In this document: piece by piece, positions 37,106 through 47,111 of the stretch
Numbering within the stretch: the first letter of the stretch is position 1
Layout of the letters: each line of letters begins with the position of its first letter
Source: Fasciolopsis buskii
Lineage: Eukaryota > Platyhelminthes > Trematoda > Plagiorchiida > Fasciolidae
Reading direction: 5' to 3'
Assembly: GCA_008360955.1 (NCBI GenBank)
Contig: LUCM01009796.1
Coordinates: 186,001-250,000 of the forward strand
Length of the DNA stretch: 64,000 nt
Translations under genes and position numbers: made by a program
The notes under the pieces: generated by a model
What the model saw: the letters and a program-made list of their open reading frames with translations, nothing else
The model's database searches: none
Told to the model about the DNA's origin: nothing

Positions 37106-37158
37106 CCATGGAAGCACTGTGCAGCTGCTTCATCCTTGTTACGAATCATCAGCCATGG
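37106..37158 (-). ncRNA. Degenerate hammerhead ribozyme motif (left copy)
   Basis: Minus strand: stem I strands are CCATGG (37153-37158) and CCATGG (37106-37111), six perfect pairs. The core CTGATGA (37146-37152) is intact. Stem II is worn: TTCG-TAACAA-GGAT, where GTCC-TAACAA-GGAC would be expected. GAA follows, then stem III GCA...TGC and UU before stem I. The order is that of a type I hammerhead, with cleavage expected just before the 3' CCATGG. One A of the usual GAAA and half of stem II pairing are lost, so activity is doubtful. Confidence 0.6.
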
Positions 37159-37172
37159 TGCATATCCACCGC

Positions 37173-37246
37173 GCCCGAACTGGGACGCGAACCCGGGACG
37201 AACGATTGTGAGTCGGACGCCTTAGCCGTTAAGCTACCGGGCAGGC
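37173..37246 (-). promoter_or_regulatory. tRNA-like internal Pol III promoter (left copy)
   Basis: Exactly 74 nt, tRNA length, from GCCTGCC to TTCGGGC. It has a D-arm-like TAGC...GCTA with an A-box-like TAGCTTAACGG and a B-box-like GGTTCGCGTCC. The acceptor ends pair at about five of seven positions; the anticodon arm is reduced to CGA...TCG. It is not a canonical tRNA gene. Confidence 0.65.
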
Positions 37247-37371
37247 TCTGAACGGTCTGTTGAACTTCACCACATGATGTTGCACCTATCCGTCACTGAT
37301 TTGCACGGTTACTGTCCGCTAGCTGACAGCGAGCGACTCCTACTGATAGATGACTTCTCTGTAGGTAGACC

Positions 37372-37476
37372 TGATTATGGTGAATAATTTATATGAAAAC
37401 TTTCAATCTCCTACTGCTAAAATGGGCCAAGTAATCAAGCTCTGTAGGTCATATCCAAGACCTTCGTCGTACTTAG
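37372..37476. other. Spacer of the inverted pair, with an element tail
   Basis: The 105-bp loop between the arms starts with TATGGTGAATAATTTATATG and ends its first half with TCAATCTCCTACTGCTAA. This is a plus-strand version of the element tail found at 37751-37820 and 41945-41998. So the spacer includes the end of a further truncated copy, which suggests repeated insertion at one site. Confidence 0.6.
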
Positions 37477-37600
37477 GCTACCTTCAGAGAAGTCATCTAT
37501 CAGTAGGGGGTCGATCGCTGTCAGCTAGCGGACAGCAACCGTGCAAATCAGTGACTAATAGGTGCAACATCATGTGGTGAAGTTCAACAGACCGTTCAGA

Positions 37601-37674
37601 GCCTGCCCGGTAGCGTAACGGCTAAGGCGTTCGACTCAAACTCGTCCGTCCCGGGTTCACGTCCCAGTTCGGGC
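37601..37674 (+). promoter_or_regulatory. tRNA-like internal Pol III promoter (right copy)
   Basis: Again exactly 74 nt, GCCTGCC to TTCGGGC. A-box-like TAGCGTAACGG at 37611-37621 and B-box-like GGTTCACGTCC at 37654-37664. Same fold and same weaknesses as the left copy. Confidence 0.65.
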
Positions 37675-37688
37675 GCGGTGGATATGCA

Positions 37689-37743
37689 CCATGGCTGATG
37701 ATTCCTAACAAGCCGAATGGAACAGCTGTACATTGCTTCGATG
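37689..37743 (+). ncRNA. Degenerate hammerhead ribozyme motif (right copy)
   Basis: Stem I CCATGG at 37689-37694 is followed by an intact CTGATGA core (37695-37701) and GAA at 37715-37717. Stem II keeps TTCC on one side but the partner is AGCC. The 3' stem I strand has changed to CGATG. More decayed than the left copy and almost certainly inactive. Confidence 0.5.
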
Positions 37744-37793
37744 TTTTATTTATGGTGAGTTGAGCGATGATATCACATGGTGAATTATTTCAT

Positions 37794-38210
37794 GAAAACA
37801 TCCAATCTCCCACTACTAACATATACCAGATATGTCAAAATACACCATACTACAACATTGCTCGCTGCTTCAGAGCAATAAGCACCTGTCAGAAAAAGCC
37901 TGTCTTAACAGTTTACTTGACAATTCGCGGTTGGTCTATGCAATTATGGGCATGAATGAAAGATGGCACGAACGAATATCAGTGAATTGCTGGTCGGAAT
38001 AATTAATGAGCAGGCGGTAACTGGTGCACCGGTGAAACATGCAACTGACAGGGGGCACACTTAAATGTAAACTGAACAGTTGTCTACCTTATGCATGTGA
38101 ATTGCTCCAATGTGATCAACCATTTAATCCCCTCTAACGCAGAAGTGAATAATGTCGGTGTGAAAAGAGCACCGTGCCGTCATAAAAGCAGCCTGTCAAC
38201 ATGTGGCCAG
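37794..38210. other. Flank with element tail, otherwise non-coding
   Basis: The first 27 bases are the tail of the right hammerhead element. The rest shows no gene. Confidence 0.5.
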
Positions 38211-38345
38211 CCGTGGTCTGCGGTAAAATGTTACGACTTTCGCTCGTGAGATTCGCGTATTCCAATCTCCTCACCACCTTACAACGTTCCCATTTGGCAG
38301 CTGTCTGTTGGCCGCGGTCTCTTTTCTAAAAATGAATGCATACTC
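38211..38345 (+). repeat. tRNA-derived SINE, diverged copy
   Basis: CCGTGGTCTGCGGT stands for the A-box region and ATTCCAATCTCCTCACCACC for the B-box region. The body TTTGGCAGCTGTCTG and TTGGCCGCGGTCTC is well kept. It lies only 400 bp from the hammerhead pair but shares no sequence with it beyond generic tRNA-like boxes. Confidence 0.75.
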
Positions 38346-38968
38346 TCGCACGATTTTTAGTGAGCTTGTCGACTGAATTGGCAAAGCCGTTCGGAATTAT
38401 AACTACAACTGGTCTTGATTTCTGCTAACAACTCTGTATGTGCCAGTTATATGGGACTCGAAGCTTCGCATTAGTGCTCTGTCGTCCTGAAGTGTAATAT
38501 GAGGGAGGTAGTTCTGTTAGCCACATTGCATTCTGTAAATGAGAACTGCACAATCATTTCATATAACTCGGAATTATATGCTTATCATGTTTTTCAACTG
38601 GTACACGTATAATCACCTTTCAGTTTACATCGATCAGGCAAGTTTTAGCTCGCTGAATCTCGTCAGAAAAAATGTTTGTAATCGTTAGAACAATAAGGCT
38701 TTTAGTGATTACGATAAGACGACCCGAATTTCCCATATCATTCAATGCCTGTCGTCAAGCATAGTTCAGCAGCGGCTATCAAATCTAGGTCCTCAAAATC
38801 AGGTAAAAGAGGGCTCTCAACAAGATCATCTACAGCATAAAAAGATGTTTGCCAACCACAGACGGATTTAGTCAGATTTCCGCTCGTGCAACTAAGTTTC
38901 ACCTCTAGTCACTTCTGTTAATTACTTGACGTCCCAACATTTAAATTTGTTTAATTTAATTGTCAAAG
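38346..38968. other. Non-coding stretch
   Basis: Nothing recognised. Confidence 0.5.
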
Positions 38969-39123
38969 CAAATTCATATTTACTTGGGAAGCTGTTGAAT
39001 TCATTTTCCAATGCAACTTCATCTGTCGAGCAGAGGGACAAATTTGTGACTCAGTTATCGGTATCAAATAGCAAATCCTATCTATTCCATTTTTTTGAAG
39101 ACTTACTTCGTCGACAAGTTTAA
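38969..39123 (+). CDS. Candidate terminal exon of an unidentified gene
   Basis: TTTGTTTAATTTAATTGTCAAAG gives a fair acceptor ending at 38968. The frame behind it reads NSYLLGKLLNSFSNATSS, then VEQRDKFVTQLSVSN, SKSYLFHFFEDLLRRQV and a TAA at 39121-39123. The mix of charged residues and amphipathic leucines looks coding. It needs one base from an upstream exon, not identified. Two other readings are possible: a chance frame, or a mobile element end. Confidence 0.3.
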
Positions 39124-41746
39124 CTTCACTCCGTTTACCATGTTAACGTTCTTATCACCTCATCCGTCATCATAATCTACTCGGATGGCGAAACGCCTTT
39201 GAATAACTCAAGAGAGTTTTGTGAACTAACACGTGCGCAATGTTTGACAAAGGTCATCCAATTCTGATATTAATTCGAGTCACGCAACTTAGTGAGTCAA
39301 CAATATTTGCTACGTAAGGTATTTTATTAAAGGTATTAAACTTTGAGAAGAGGTCGTATTTATATCAGGACCAAATGACGTAAGGAGTATATCGAAAAAT
39401 CGATGAGCCACATGGTGGGTTTCAATTGTGAATGATATAATGTTAATAATACAGCGTTGTTGGTAGATGTAATGTGCCAACGTTTCGACTACGGTGGAGA
39501 GTCTTTCTCGAGGCAAGTTTTACAATCGAATGTAATACAGATCATTCTGAAGAAAGGGTTGGGACAAACAGAGCGCAGCCTAGTAGGAAAGTTTACCAGT
39601 GCCTGCTGTATTCAGATCATCAACCCTCAGGACTAAATACCATGATGTAGTCCATTTGATAAGATTTATACTTTCATTATGTTGGACAAATTGTCAGCTG
39701 GATACTGACGGCATGAACAACAGTTAAGGGCGGAAAGTCCTCAAAAAGATTGTGGCAGTGTCGTATTCATTGTCGGTATTCTTACACTCGTCTTTTGGCA
39801 CAGCTAACATGAAGGTGAGGGACGTGAAGTGGTGAGAAAAATGCTCCACGGTTAAATTGATCAAGTCGGCAAATTATCTTCACCAAAATATAGCCGTTTT
39901 TCACAATCAGGTGAAACACTACTAAAAGGTTTTATTTTCCCCAGGATTATCGTAGACTTGAGTGCCGAAAATGATTTGACGACAGCATTTGTTTGATTTT
40001 TCTTAGTCAGTAAACCTGAACTAGACAAATCGTGGCGACAAAGAAATTCGTTTTGGACTATCGGATCATTGCCATTCTTTTGTTACCATCCGCGATTTTT
40101 CTATCGCAAGCCTTACCAAAACCGACCGTGGGTGAGCACTCATTTTAGGCGGTTAGGAAAACAACTGAACAAACACTGTTGTATGCACGGTTTTTGAGTT
40201 CGCGCGTGTAACAATTTTGAAGCAGTTTTCTCCTTGTGTTTCAGATGCTTATTCTAATCCAGCAACAATGTAACTGAGCGATTTTTTGAGTTCACCAACT
40301 GAAACAATAACGCTTGCGTAGGAAATAGCATGTCTCGGGACTCACTACTAACTAGCTGAGACGATTTCCTGGGTTACCGATTTTTTGTGCGAAACCGTCG
40401 CCTGCATTTTTACAATGTTCCTCTTGTTTGAGTGGCACAATGTTTACCATACTCTATCCCAAGCTATTCAAGTCCATCTGCTACTGAATTATCTCGGAAA
40501 ATGAAGATAAGTTCTGCGTAATAAATAGGTAAAAGATGTTCGGTGAATGAGAAGCAGAACCGCGTAATCGTTGACTTTCCGCACGTTATCTAGCACTCAG
40601 AAATTGGTGGCAGGAGAAAAATTTCGTCACTAATAGGGCATGGTATGCTCTACATGTTTCGGATTAGTTTAGTTGAATTTTACAATTATTTCTTTTTTTA
40701 GAACCGTGGAAAGCTAGTAAACTGCAAAGTTGTTTTGGTAAAATCATGTAGAATAAAAAATTGGGACGGAGGTCAAGGCCGCTATTGTTGATTTTCTAAG
40801 TCGAACCAAAATTCACTTGGCAAAGATGTTAACTTTTGCTTAAGATTGGTGGCTGATAAACAAAACCCACATCACAAGAACATGAACAGAGCAGGAAGAA
40901 TTTGATTTAACAAAAGTGCTCGGTGAAAACCGATAAGTGGTCGCACTTACCGCGGGCAAGGTTCCATCACAGTGAAGGTTTTATGCCCTTGTTTCTAAAC
41001 GTTTACAAATTAGGCCAACTAACATTAGCATTTGGGACATTTCCCAACCAAACGCCATTCTGCAGCTCCTGGATGGGCACTGTGACAAGTATTGCATGAA
41101 CGTATTTCTACGGATCAATGTTCGTTGACTAATATGACGTTATTGTCGGTGACCAGTGTGATTGCTACGTTTTGGACCATGGACGTCCAATCCCGCGACG
41201 GTCAAATCAATAAACGGAAGGCGACCGCCCTCCTCCTGATTCCGTCTGGTATTCTCGATGTGCGAAATGCCAAAGGATTTACGTAGCACCAAAGGCCAGC
41301 CTATTTTACACATAAATAGTATAGTTTAGCTTGATGGCATTATTGACCGATTGAAAAACCAACATCCGAACAGGAAAGTTTTACCGAAACTATTTACCAC
41401 AGCAGATTATGTCGCTTTTCTTTTTCGGAAGCTCTCGGTTGAGGCAGATTATTTTCTCCAAAATTCTCATCACTGTAGCTTCAAGTAATAGGAGAAATAA
41501 ACGACAAACGAGAGTTGATTTGTCAACATTGTGAGACACACGGAGCAGCCTCTTTTACACAAATGGGGATTCAGGTCAAGTGAGATGCAATTTGTTTGTA
41601 CTCAGCGGATCGTTAAATAGTCTAAATAAATCGGTCTGGATTCCATTGTACGAATATATTTTTGAGAGTTAATTTCACATTTGATAAGACGCTGATAAGC
41701 TTATTTAAGTAAATGTTGAGACAAAACAAAAATAGTATTTGCTGCA
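39124..41746. other. Non-coding stretch
   Basis: Around 39470-39510 the minus strand has TCGAAACGTTGGCAC behind GAGAAAGACTCTCCACC, a wording common in terminal regions of invertebrate retroelements, but too short to assign. A 64-codon plus frame at 41092-41286 is unsupported. Confidence 0.4.
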
Positions 41747-41815
41747 CTCCAGTCCTCGGTTCATCATCCCACAGCAAATCAACTTCTCCACTTGAAAGCC
41801 CTTTGAAGATAAAAG
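41747..41815 (+). repeat. Decayed SINE body
   Basis: CACTCCAGTCCTCGG, ATCAACTTCTCCACTTG and AAAGCCCTTTGAAG align in order with the SINE at 63796-63850 (CAATCC, GGTCAACTTCCCCACTTGG, CAGCCCTCTTTTGG). The frames crossing it on both strands (41622-41946) are therefore probably not genes. Confidence 0.45.
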
Positions 41816-41885
41816 GATCTACTGGTCTCAGCAGTGGCAAGCAATCAGTCAATTTCATTTCTAAAGCTGACTTTTCTGCGTCAAA

Positions 41886-42000
41886 GCATGATGGACAAGC
41901 ACTGCTGATGATGTGCAGTGCTTCTTCATGGTGCCTTGAGCAATGATATCATGTGGTGAACAAATTCATAAAAACACTCAATCTCCTACTACTAACATGC
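41886..42000 (+). mobile_element. Truncated tRNA-like/hammerhead element (3' end only)
   Basis: Keeps GGAC of stem II, a nearly perfect stem III hairpin (AAGCACTGC at 41897-41905 with GCAGTGCTT at 41915-41923), and the tail GAGCAATGATATCATGTGG, CACTCAATCTCCTACTACTA shared with 37756-37820. The tRNA-like head and CTGATGA core are gone. The tail is better kept than in the other copies. Confidence 0.55.
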
Positions 42001-42845
42001 AGCATTGTAAAAACGTAACACTATTAAGATCAAAATCAGAACTTCGAGCAATGTCTCTTTCGAATTGATTGTTTGCCCAGATTACCGAAACCGTTTGATT
42101 GCTTCTAGTTTGCGGAAGAACAGCTTTGACGGCACTATTTTGCAGACATTCAAAAACGCAACGGGCTCCCGAATGTCCACTGGAAAATCCGCTCTCCAAC
42201 ACCAAGTTTCATCGCACTGTTACCTTTTAGTGATTGCAGACCGAAATTATTTTGACAAATTGTATAATATTTTGTCAATGAGTTTTCGAATGCTTCTAGT
42301 CACCCATGCATGGCTTTAATCACACCTTATTGCGGTTAGATTTTGGCGAAGCCAGTAAAAGGAGGATTTCTCTGAGATATATCAGTGTCCAGATTTTTGC
42401 TACGCATAACCTCCAACAATTTGACCGCGAAATCTGGCAACCAAGTAGCAGCACAACAACGATTTCACAAACTCACGATCGTGAACTATGTAAACTCCTT
42501 GTCCAGAGTGTAACGATTTATTTTTAAAGTGGTCCTCGAATGTACATTAAAATCACTTTGGGGTTGAAGAAAAGCTTGAGCGGTAAGATAGCTCGTCATT
42601 TCAACGTCAGTTATGAAAACTATAAAAGCTGCTGCATCGTTCTTATAGATCATCAACATTGTATATGTCTGTTCCGTCCGAAAGCGTAGGCAAGTTCTCA
42701 ATAACCGAGATTACCTTGACCATCGTAAACGACAGATTTCCCGTCAAAGTATATATTGTCTCAACGGATATCAACGTGTGACTTATTCATTCACTTTTTC
42801 TTACCTAATTCCGGCCACTGAAGATAAAAAAGCTCGGTTAGTGCC
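42001..42845. other. Non-coding stretch
   Basis: No supported gene. A strong minus-strand acceptor (TTTTTTATCTTCAG) and donor (ATTAG/GTAAGA) flank only 13 bases near 42805-42820; too short to call. Confidence 0.4.
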
Positions 42846-42931
42846 TTATTTTAGGAAGCCAAATGACAGTAAGGTTTCTTGTAACTCTGGGGAAAGGCAG
42901 CGGTCAGTGAGGCTAGGCTTGCTGTTTAAAG
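42846..42931 (-). CDS. Candidate terminal exon of the minus-strand gene
   Basis: On the minus strand CTCATCATCATCATCGCTCAG precedes 86 bases reading LNSKPSLTDRCLSPELQ and ETLLSFGFLK, then TAA. It needs one base from the exon before it. The exon at 44253-44422 leaves none, so at least one exon between them is missing from the model. Placing it in the same gene is inference from strand and position. Confidence 0.35.
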
Positions 42932-43583
42932 CTGAGCGATGATGATGATGAGTAAAGTTTCTCAATTTGCATTGGACTTCATATTTAACGGAAGATTTGT
43001 GTGAGGAGGAAGTATAAAACGCTATTAAGTCCGGCAAACAGTTGTCAATCCAGACATGAGGTTAAGAACAAATGAGAACGTTGCATCCTACACTAATCGC
43101 AAATGTCACTCGGTCAATTGCAGGCAAAATGTTCGAACACAGAGTCATTTGCTACCATTCGATGTTACTGAATTCTCATTTTTGAGGGATTAAAGATCTC
43201 ATCAGACGGTTTGAATGGTCTTTCGTTCTGGAAAAAATAAAATATACTCATCAAGATAACCGCATGGTCATTTATCGAAGGAACCATGAAGTATAAATAC
43301 TGCGATCGATTTTGGAATTCTTGAGTTATTTGGAATATTTTTACATTCCCTTCGTTATTTTAGCAATTTATTTCAAATTGCAGCATGTGTCATAACTTGT
43401 CGAGTTATGCAAACAATTCATAGCTCACAAATTAAATGAATGAAACCACTGGATGAAAATTTCATTGATTTCAAAATATGGAAAACTCTGACTTTTGCCT
43501 GTCGCATTTGTCTTTCCTTGTTTCGTTCATTTCTGATTAATTACTTTCTTTAACTGAATGATCAACAATGTCCACCATTTCAG

Positions 43584-43889
43584 CGTTATCATTGTCATCA
43601 TCTGTTTAATGGCATTCGCGTGTCTTGGATATCGACTGGCAGATTGGTTCACACGCTATAGGGAAATGAAACACTACTTTGTATACAGTGGAGCGACCCA
43701 TATCCCTGAAAAACTGCACATGCCAACAAACCAATTATCCCCGCGGAACGGATCTATGATGTCCGAACCGATTCAAGTTATAAAGAAACGCATGTCACAT
43801 TCAGGCCTTACTACAACCTCAGACGGTTTTTCGAGTGACGAGACCATGCCTCGATTGACGGTGACAATTTGCAATCTCAATCCAATGCG
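43584..43889 (+). CDS. DEG/ENaC channel, exon with first membrane segment
   Basis: The exon starts behind CCACCATTTCAG and ends at donor GCG/GTACGT. It encodes VIIVIICLMAFACLGYRLA, the first transmembrane helix, then WFTRYREMKHYFVYSG and, at its end, MPRLTVTICNLNPMR. The last block is the hallmark of degenerin/epithelial sodium channels, usually FPAVTICNLNPFR, just outside the first helix. These trimeric cation channels serve as peptide-gated, acid or mechanosensitive receptors. Between the helix and the motif lies an unusually long polar insert with SRNGSMM-like and TTTSDGFSSDE segments. The N-terminal exon with the HG gating motif, the cysteine-rich domain and the second helix were not found, so the gene extends outside what I can trace. 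The 121-codon frame beginning 43558 includes intron sequence at both ends. Confidence 0.75.
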
Positions 43890-44252
43890 GTACGTTTCAT
43901 GCCGTTTTCTTTTACATTGTTAGATAAGGAAACACATTGGCAGTGTGAAACATGTGTTCGCAAAACAGGACACCGGCGGCCCTTAATCAGGACTCTAAGA
44001 CTCTTGTTCATTGGTGTCAATCAGAGACCGCATTACCCATGACATTTGTGATAACTGTCCACTTATTTCGCAGAAATGAGAACTAACAGCGAAGTAAACT
44101 GAAAGCCCCGTCGGCCGGTTGCGTGCGCATCGCATCGCCATGAGTAATCGTTGGGTCTCTCGTGAATAAAGCTGAATGATATTTTACAAATCAGGTGATG
44201 ATCAAGGTTTGTTTCGTTTAGCCTCCACAATTAAGTGAACGACTCTACTTAC
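43890..44252. other. Non-coding gap between opposite-strand exons
   Basis: Intron of the DEG/ENaC gene on plus and, in the proposed model, intron of the minus-strand gene. Nothing else recognised. Confidence 0.45.
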
Positions 44253-44422
44253 TTTGTCTTTATGACTAATTTCCTCATAGTTTCGTTGATTCCACTTCAA
44301 TGCAAGAGTCTCACAATTTGTTTTAAGTAAATTCGCTTTGCTTTTTAAAGTTCCACTCCCTAAATCGAACAACTCATCCCCTGTTACTTTCATTGTGGCC
44401 AAGCAATGATGATTACTACTTT
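44253..44422 (-). CDS. Exon of the minus-strand gene
   Basis: Donor AAGACAAA/GTAAGTAG is a near-perfect consensus. The frame reads MKVTGDELFDLGSGTLKSK, then ANLLKTNCETLALKW and NQRNYEEISHKDK. Two readings exist for the start. The ATG at 44393 has A at -3 and could begin translation. Alternatively the frame is open back to a CCCTAATTAG acceptor at 44423, and the two extra bases then fit the single base left by the exon at 44884-44954. I prefer the internal reading. Soluble, charged, no domain recognised. Confidence 0.5.
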
Positions 44423-44883
44423 CTAATTAGGGGTTTTGGTTTATTTCCTCCGACCTAACTGCTAGCACATTATTCCACTCGGACAGCTTGATATTGTATC
44501 AACTGTCGGAGAGCGATATCAGTAGGTCAGCTGCAATCCAAAATAACAGTGTGACGCCGGTTAACCGATAGCAAACACGGAATAGCCAACCATAATACCT
44601 AGGAATTTTTGATTTTTAACAGTTAGTCAGAAAAAGCTTTTGGTTCCTTGTCGCAAATTAACTTTAAGATTCCTCATTACGTATCCACAAAACGTCCAAG
44701 AATGCTTCTCATCGTTCTCCGAGTGAGTTAGATTAGTTCACTCGTCACTGCCTTTGCCTCAGTCATGATGAAATTTTAGACCAATTTTTCGTTCCACTAG
44801 GAATCAGTAAAATTTCACGAACACATTTCGCCCAACACATGGTATCATAAAAAAAAGTTTTACCATTTGTTTCTCCCACTCAC

Positions 44884-44954
44884 TGAAGTTTTGCGTTGAA
44901 GAATCAGTAACAATATGCTCTATGACGCGTTGCTGATTATTTTCCCAAAGATCA
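44884..44954 (-). CDS. Exon of the minus-strand gene
   Basis: Donor TTCA/GTGAGTGG is strong; the acceptor (GATGTACTAG) has a poor pyrimidine tract. The frame reads DLWENNQQRVIEHIV and TDSSTQNF and leaves one base, which the exon at 44422 needs. Entering codon needs two bases from upstream. Confidence 0.35.
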
Positions 44955-46130
44955 CTAGTACATCATCATGGAACATTTGTCCAATTATGATCAATCAAAA
45001 GGGAAATTTTGTGTGGCATATTTTCATTCTTATCTTCATTCGAATGAGATGTTGAATAGATTTTAGCCTGAATGAAAGTCATGTTATCATTCGTACCTCG
45101 TCACCAACTCATCCTTGTAATCCGTTGGTAGTTCTTAAAGTCCATCATCAAGTAACGTCTCTCATTTCCAGTGCATTCAATCTGCCTTGCAGTTTTCAAG
45201 CTGAACCTTGCTTCATCCCGGAAGCTAACAGATAGGTAATGTCCCCTCGCTTAGTTTGGCATTGTTTGACAAGCGTGTGAAATCAGACTACGGCCGAGGC
45301 TATTGGTTTACTGTCCCAATTAGACTTCAACCCAATATCTACTGTTATGTTATATGATTTGGGTATATTTTTCAGCTAATTCTGTGGGGTTGTTAGAAGG
45401 GATTTAGTAATAATTAGTTTATCCTTGCAAGATTTTCACGAGACGTTGAAACCACATCGAGTTTGATACATTTTAGCCGTCCAGTTAATGCATATCTTCC
45501 AGCAATTCAGTAACAGAAGTTGAATGCTCTTAGAGACGAAACAACCATTCACTATAGCCCCTAAATTATTCACTATGCTGTGTCTTTTTGCCCTCGGTTG
45601 ATAGGTGTGGAAAATCATTAGTTTTACAACACTTGTCTTGTGAACAATATAACCAAGCAGGTTCGCACATATTTTTCAGGCGAGTTCTTTTCATTTCCCG
45701 ATATACGAGTGTTTAGTAGTTATGAAATCAAATGACTATAAAACAGACGAGCAAGGCAAATAAAATACATATTAGGAGTAGTTTTCTTTCAGTAGATAAG
45801 CAAAGCGACAAGAAAAAGAATGCCAAATGGCTGGACAAGTTTATTTGGACCAAACAAGAGTTTCCATGCTCAACTGGCCTAGAAAAATAAAAATAAATTC
45901 ACTGAAATTATCATAAAATAAATGCAATGCATCGAAAAAAAAACACTTGAGATGATCGTTTGCAAATTACTTGTTGATGTTATATACCAAAGTGGGCAAA
46001 ACATGCGTGCAGAAATGTGTCGAATCAGAGACAACACTTGATGGTTCGACAAATTGTTTTATCAGTCATGCCGGGAGGGGCAGATTACGGAAACAAAGCC
46101 AGCAATAAGTGTAGTAGGAATAATGCATAC
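44955..46130. other. Non-coding stretch (intron in the model)
   Basis: No supported exon or repeat. Confidence 0.4.
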
Positions 46131-46184
46131 TTTATTAGAAAGTCTGAAACAAATGTCCGGTGAAGTGGAAACGTCATTACCGTT
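46131..46184 (-). CDS. Candidate 54-nt exon of the minus-strand gene
   Basis: TCGTCTTGTTTCTCTGCAG is one of the best acceptors in the window; donor AATAAA/GTATGC is acceptable. Two frames are open: NGNDVSTSPDICFRLSNK (phase 0 in and out) or TVMTFPLHRTFVSDFLI, which would join in phase to 44954. The third frame, needed for direct joining to 46433, has a stop. The plus-strand 80-codon frame over the same place (46054-46296) is probably a shadow. Confidence 0.35.
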
Positions 46185-46432
46185 CTGCAGAGAAACAAGA
46201 CGATCAAGAGTTCAGTGCGAAGATATTCAGTTGGATTGCTGGAAACCTAAAGCTGTATTTTGCTTCTATAGAAACGAAACAGAAAGTGTGCTATAAGTAC
46301 ATAGCATTTTTAGAAATAATAATCTGACATTAGGGAATTATGAACTAGTACAACTGACCTTATCAGCTTTTGTTAGGTGAACAATCCTTCGGTATACCGA
46401 TAAGGTCATGAGTAAGATTTCTATCTATCTAC

Positions 46433-46471
46433 CCAAAAACTCAGGTGAGATCTCAAGATAAGTTGCACCAA
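46433..46471 (-). CDS. Candidate 39-nt micro-exon of the minus-strand gene
   Basis: Acceptor AACCTTGGTTCCTAG, donor TTTGG/GTAGAT. Joined to the exon at 47055 (one base left there) it reads VGATYLEISPEFL and leaves one base. Length is a multiple of three, so it is symmetric. Confidence 0.35.
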
Positions 46472-47054
46472 CTAGGAACCAAGGTTATTGCTTCTGCACG
46501 TGGTACCAGGCATTTTACGGGAAGCCCATATAGTAAACGTGATGTTATGAATAATCTACAATCATTGTTCCGATTTGGGAACGCGCACCCATGAGGTCAG
46601 TTCTAACCTAAATTAAATAGATGCGTTAATAAAATAAAATAAATGCGTCTTCTATGAAAGGTTCTGATTAGGCTGGAACGCTTTTGTAAATGATGATTTC
46701 GTAACGTCGTATTCTAAAATGGTTTTCCTACTTGGGTGTATCAAATTGCCCACGAAGTAGGAAGAATTACCAAAGCGTCAGAAGCAAACCGGGTATACTC
46801 ATCCTAACCTTATTCCACAGAGGCGAGTGTAAAATCTACGATATACCCTTCTCATGTTGCACGAATTATTCCCTCTCTTGGTCGTCGGACGATCTTTCCA
46901 CCGCGCAGCAATCAGACATTTCGATGCATTGAATCAAGGGATTTAAACCGACAGTTTACAATTTAGAATTGTTCAATAACCAAAACCTCATGTCCTTAAC
47001 TTGTTCTTTGTTTTTGTTAAGGTCATAGATTATAGAATCTAGGTAGAATTATAC

Positions 47055-47111
47055 CTTCCCCGGCACCATTTTGAGTTAGCCGTAGAACCTGCTTAGTGCC
47101 CATTTGTTTTT
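47055..47111 (-). CDS. Candidate 57-nt exon of the minus-strand gene
   Basis: Acceptor GCTACACTTTTTTGAG, donor GGAAG/GTATAA. The frame reads KQMGTKQVLRLTQNGAGE. It takes one base from, and gives one base to, its neighbours; both joins fit (47369 and 46471). Symmetric length. Confidence 0.4.

Larger units (their letters stand above)
37057..37371 (-). mobile_element. tRNA-like/hammerhead element, left (minus) copy
   Basis: This is the left arm of a large inverted repeat with 37477-37793. Read on the minus strand, the order is: AGAGAAGTCATCTATCAG, a small hairpin (CTGTC...GGACAG), a 74-nt tRNA-like segment with internal promoter boxes (37173-37246), a hammerhead-like segment (37106-37158), then a tail TTTATGGTGAGTTGAGCGAT and ATCACATGGTGAATTATTTC. 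The architecture, a Pol III tRNA-like head plus hammerhead and no coding capacity, is that of schistosome Sm-alpha elements. Sequence identity to Sm-alpha cannot be tested here. Confidence 0.7.
37477..37793 (+). mobile_element. tRNA-like/hammerhead element, right (plus) copy
   Basis: Right arm of the inverted repeat. It carries the same order as the left copy: CAGAGAAGTCATCTATCAG, hairpin CTGTCAGCTAGCGGACAG (37518-37535), tRNA-like segment, hammerhead-like segment and tail. The tail goes on past the arm to about 37820 (CCAATCTCCCACTACTAAC), which the left copy lacks. Scattered differences between arms (for example TAGCGTAACGG against TAGCTTAACGG) show that they are two aged copies and not a fresh palindrome. 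Confidence 0.7.

Noticed and set aside
37173..37246. Functional tRNA gene
   Set aside because: Acceptor and anticodon arms pair poorly, and the segment is the head of a repeated element present twice.
41903..41912. CTGATGATG as a hammerhead core
   Set aside because: It lies in the loop of the stem III hairpin, with no GAA at the right distance; the real core of this copy is lost.
46054..46296. Plus-strand frame taken as the cysteine-rich second exon of the DEG/ENaC gene
   Set aside because: CEDIQLDCWKPKAVFC loosely resembles the family, but its phase does not fit the 43889 end, no good donor follows, and the minus strand has a better bounded exon there.
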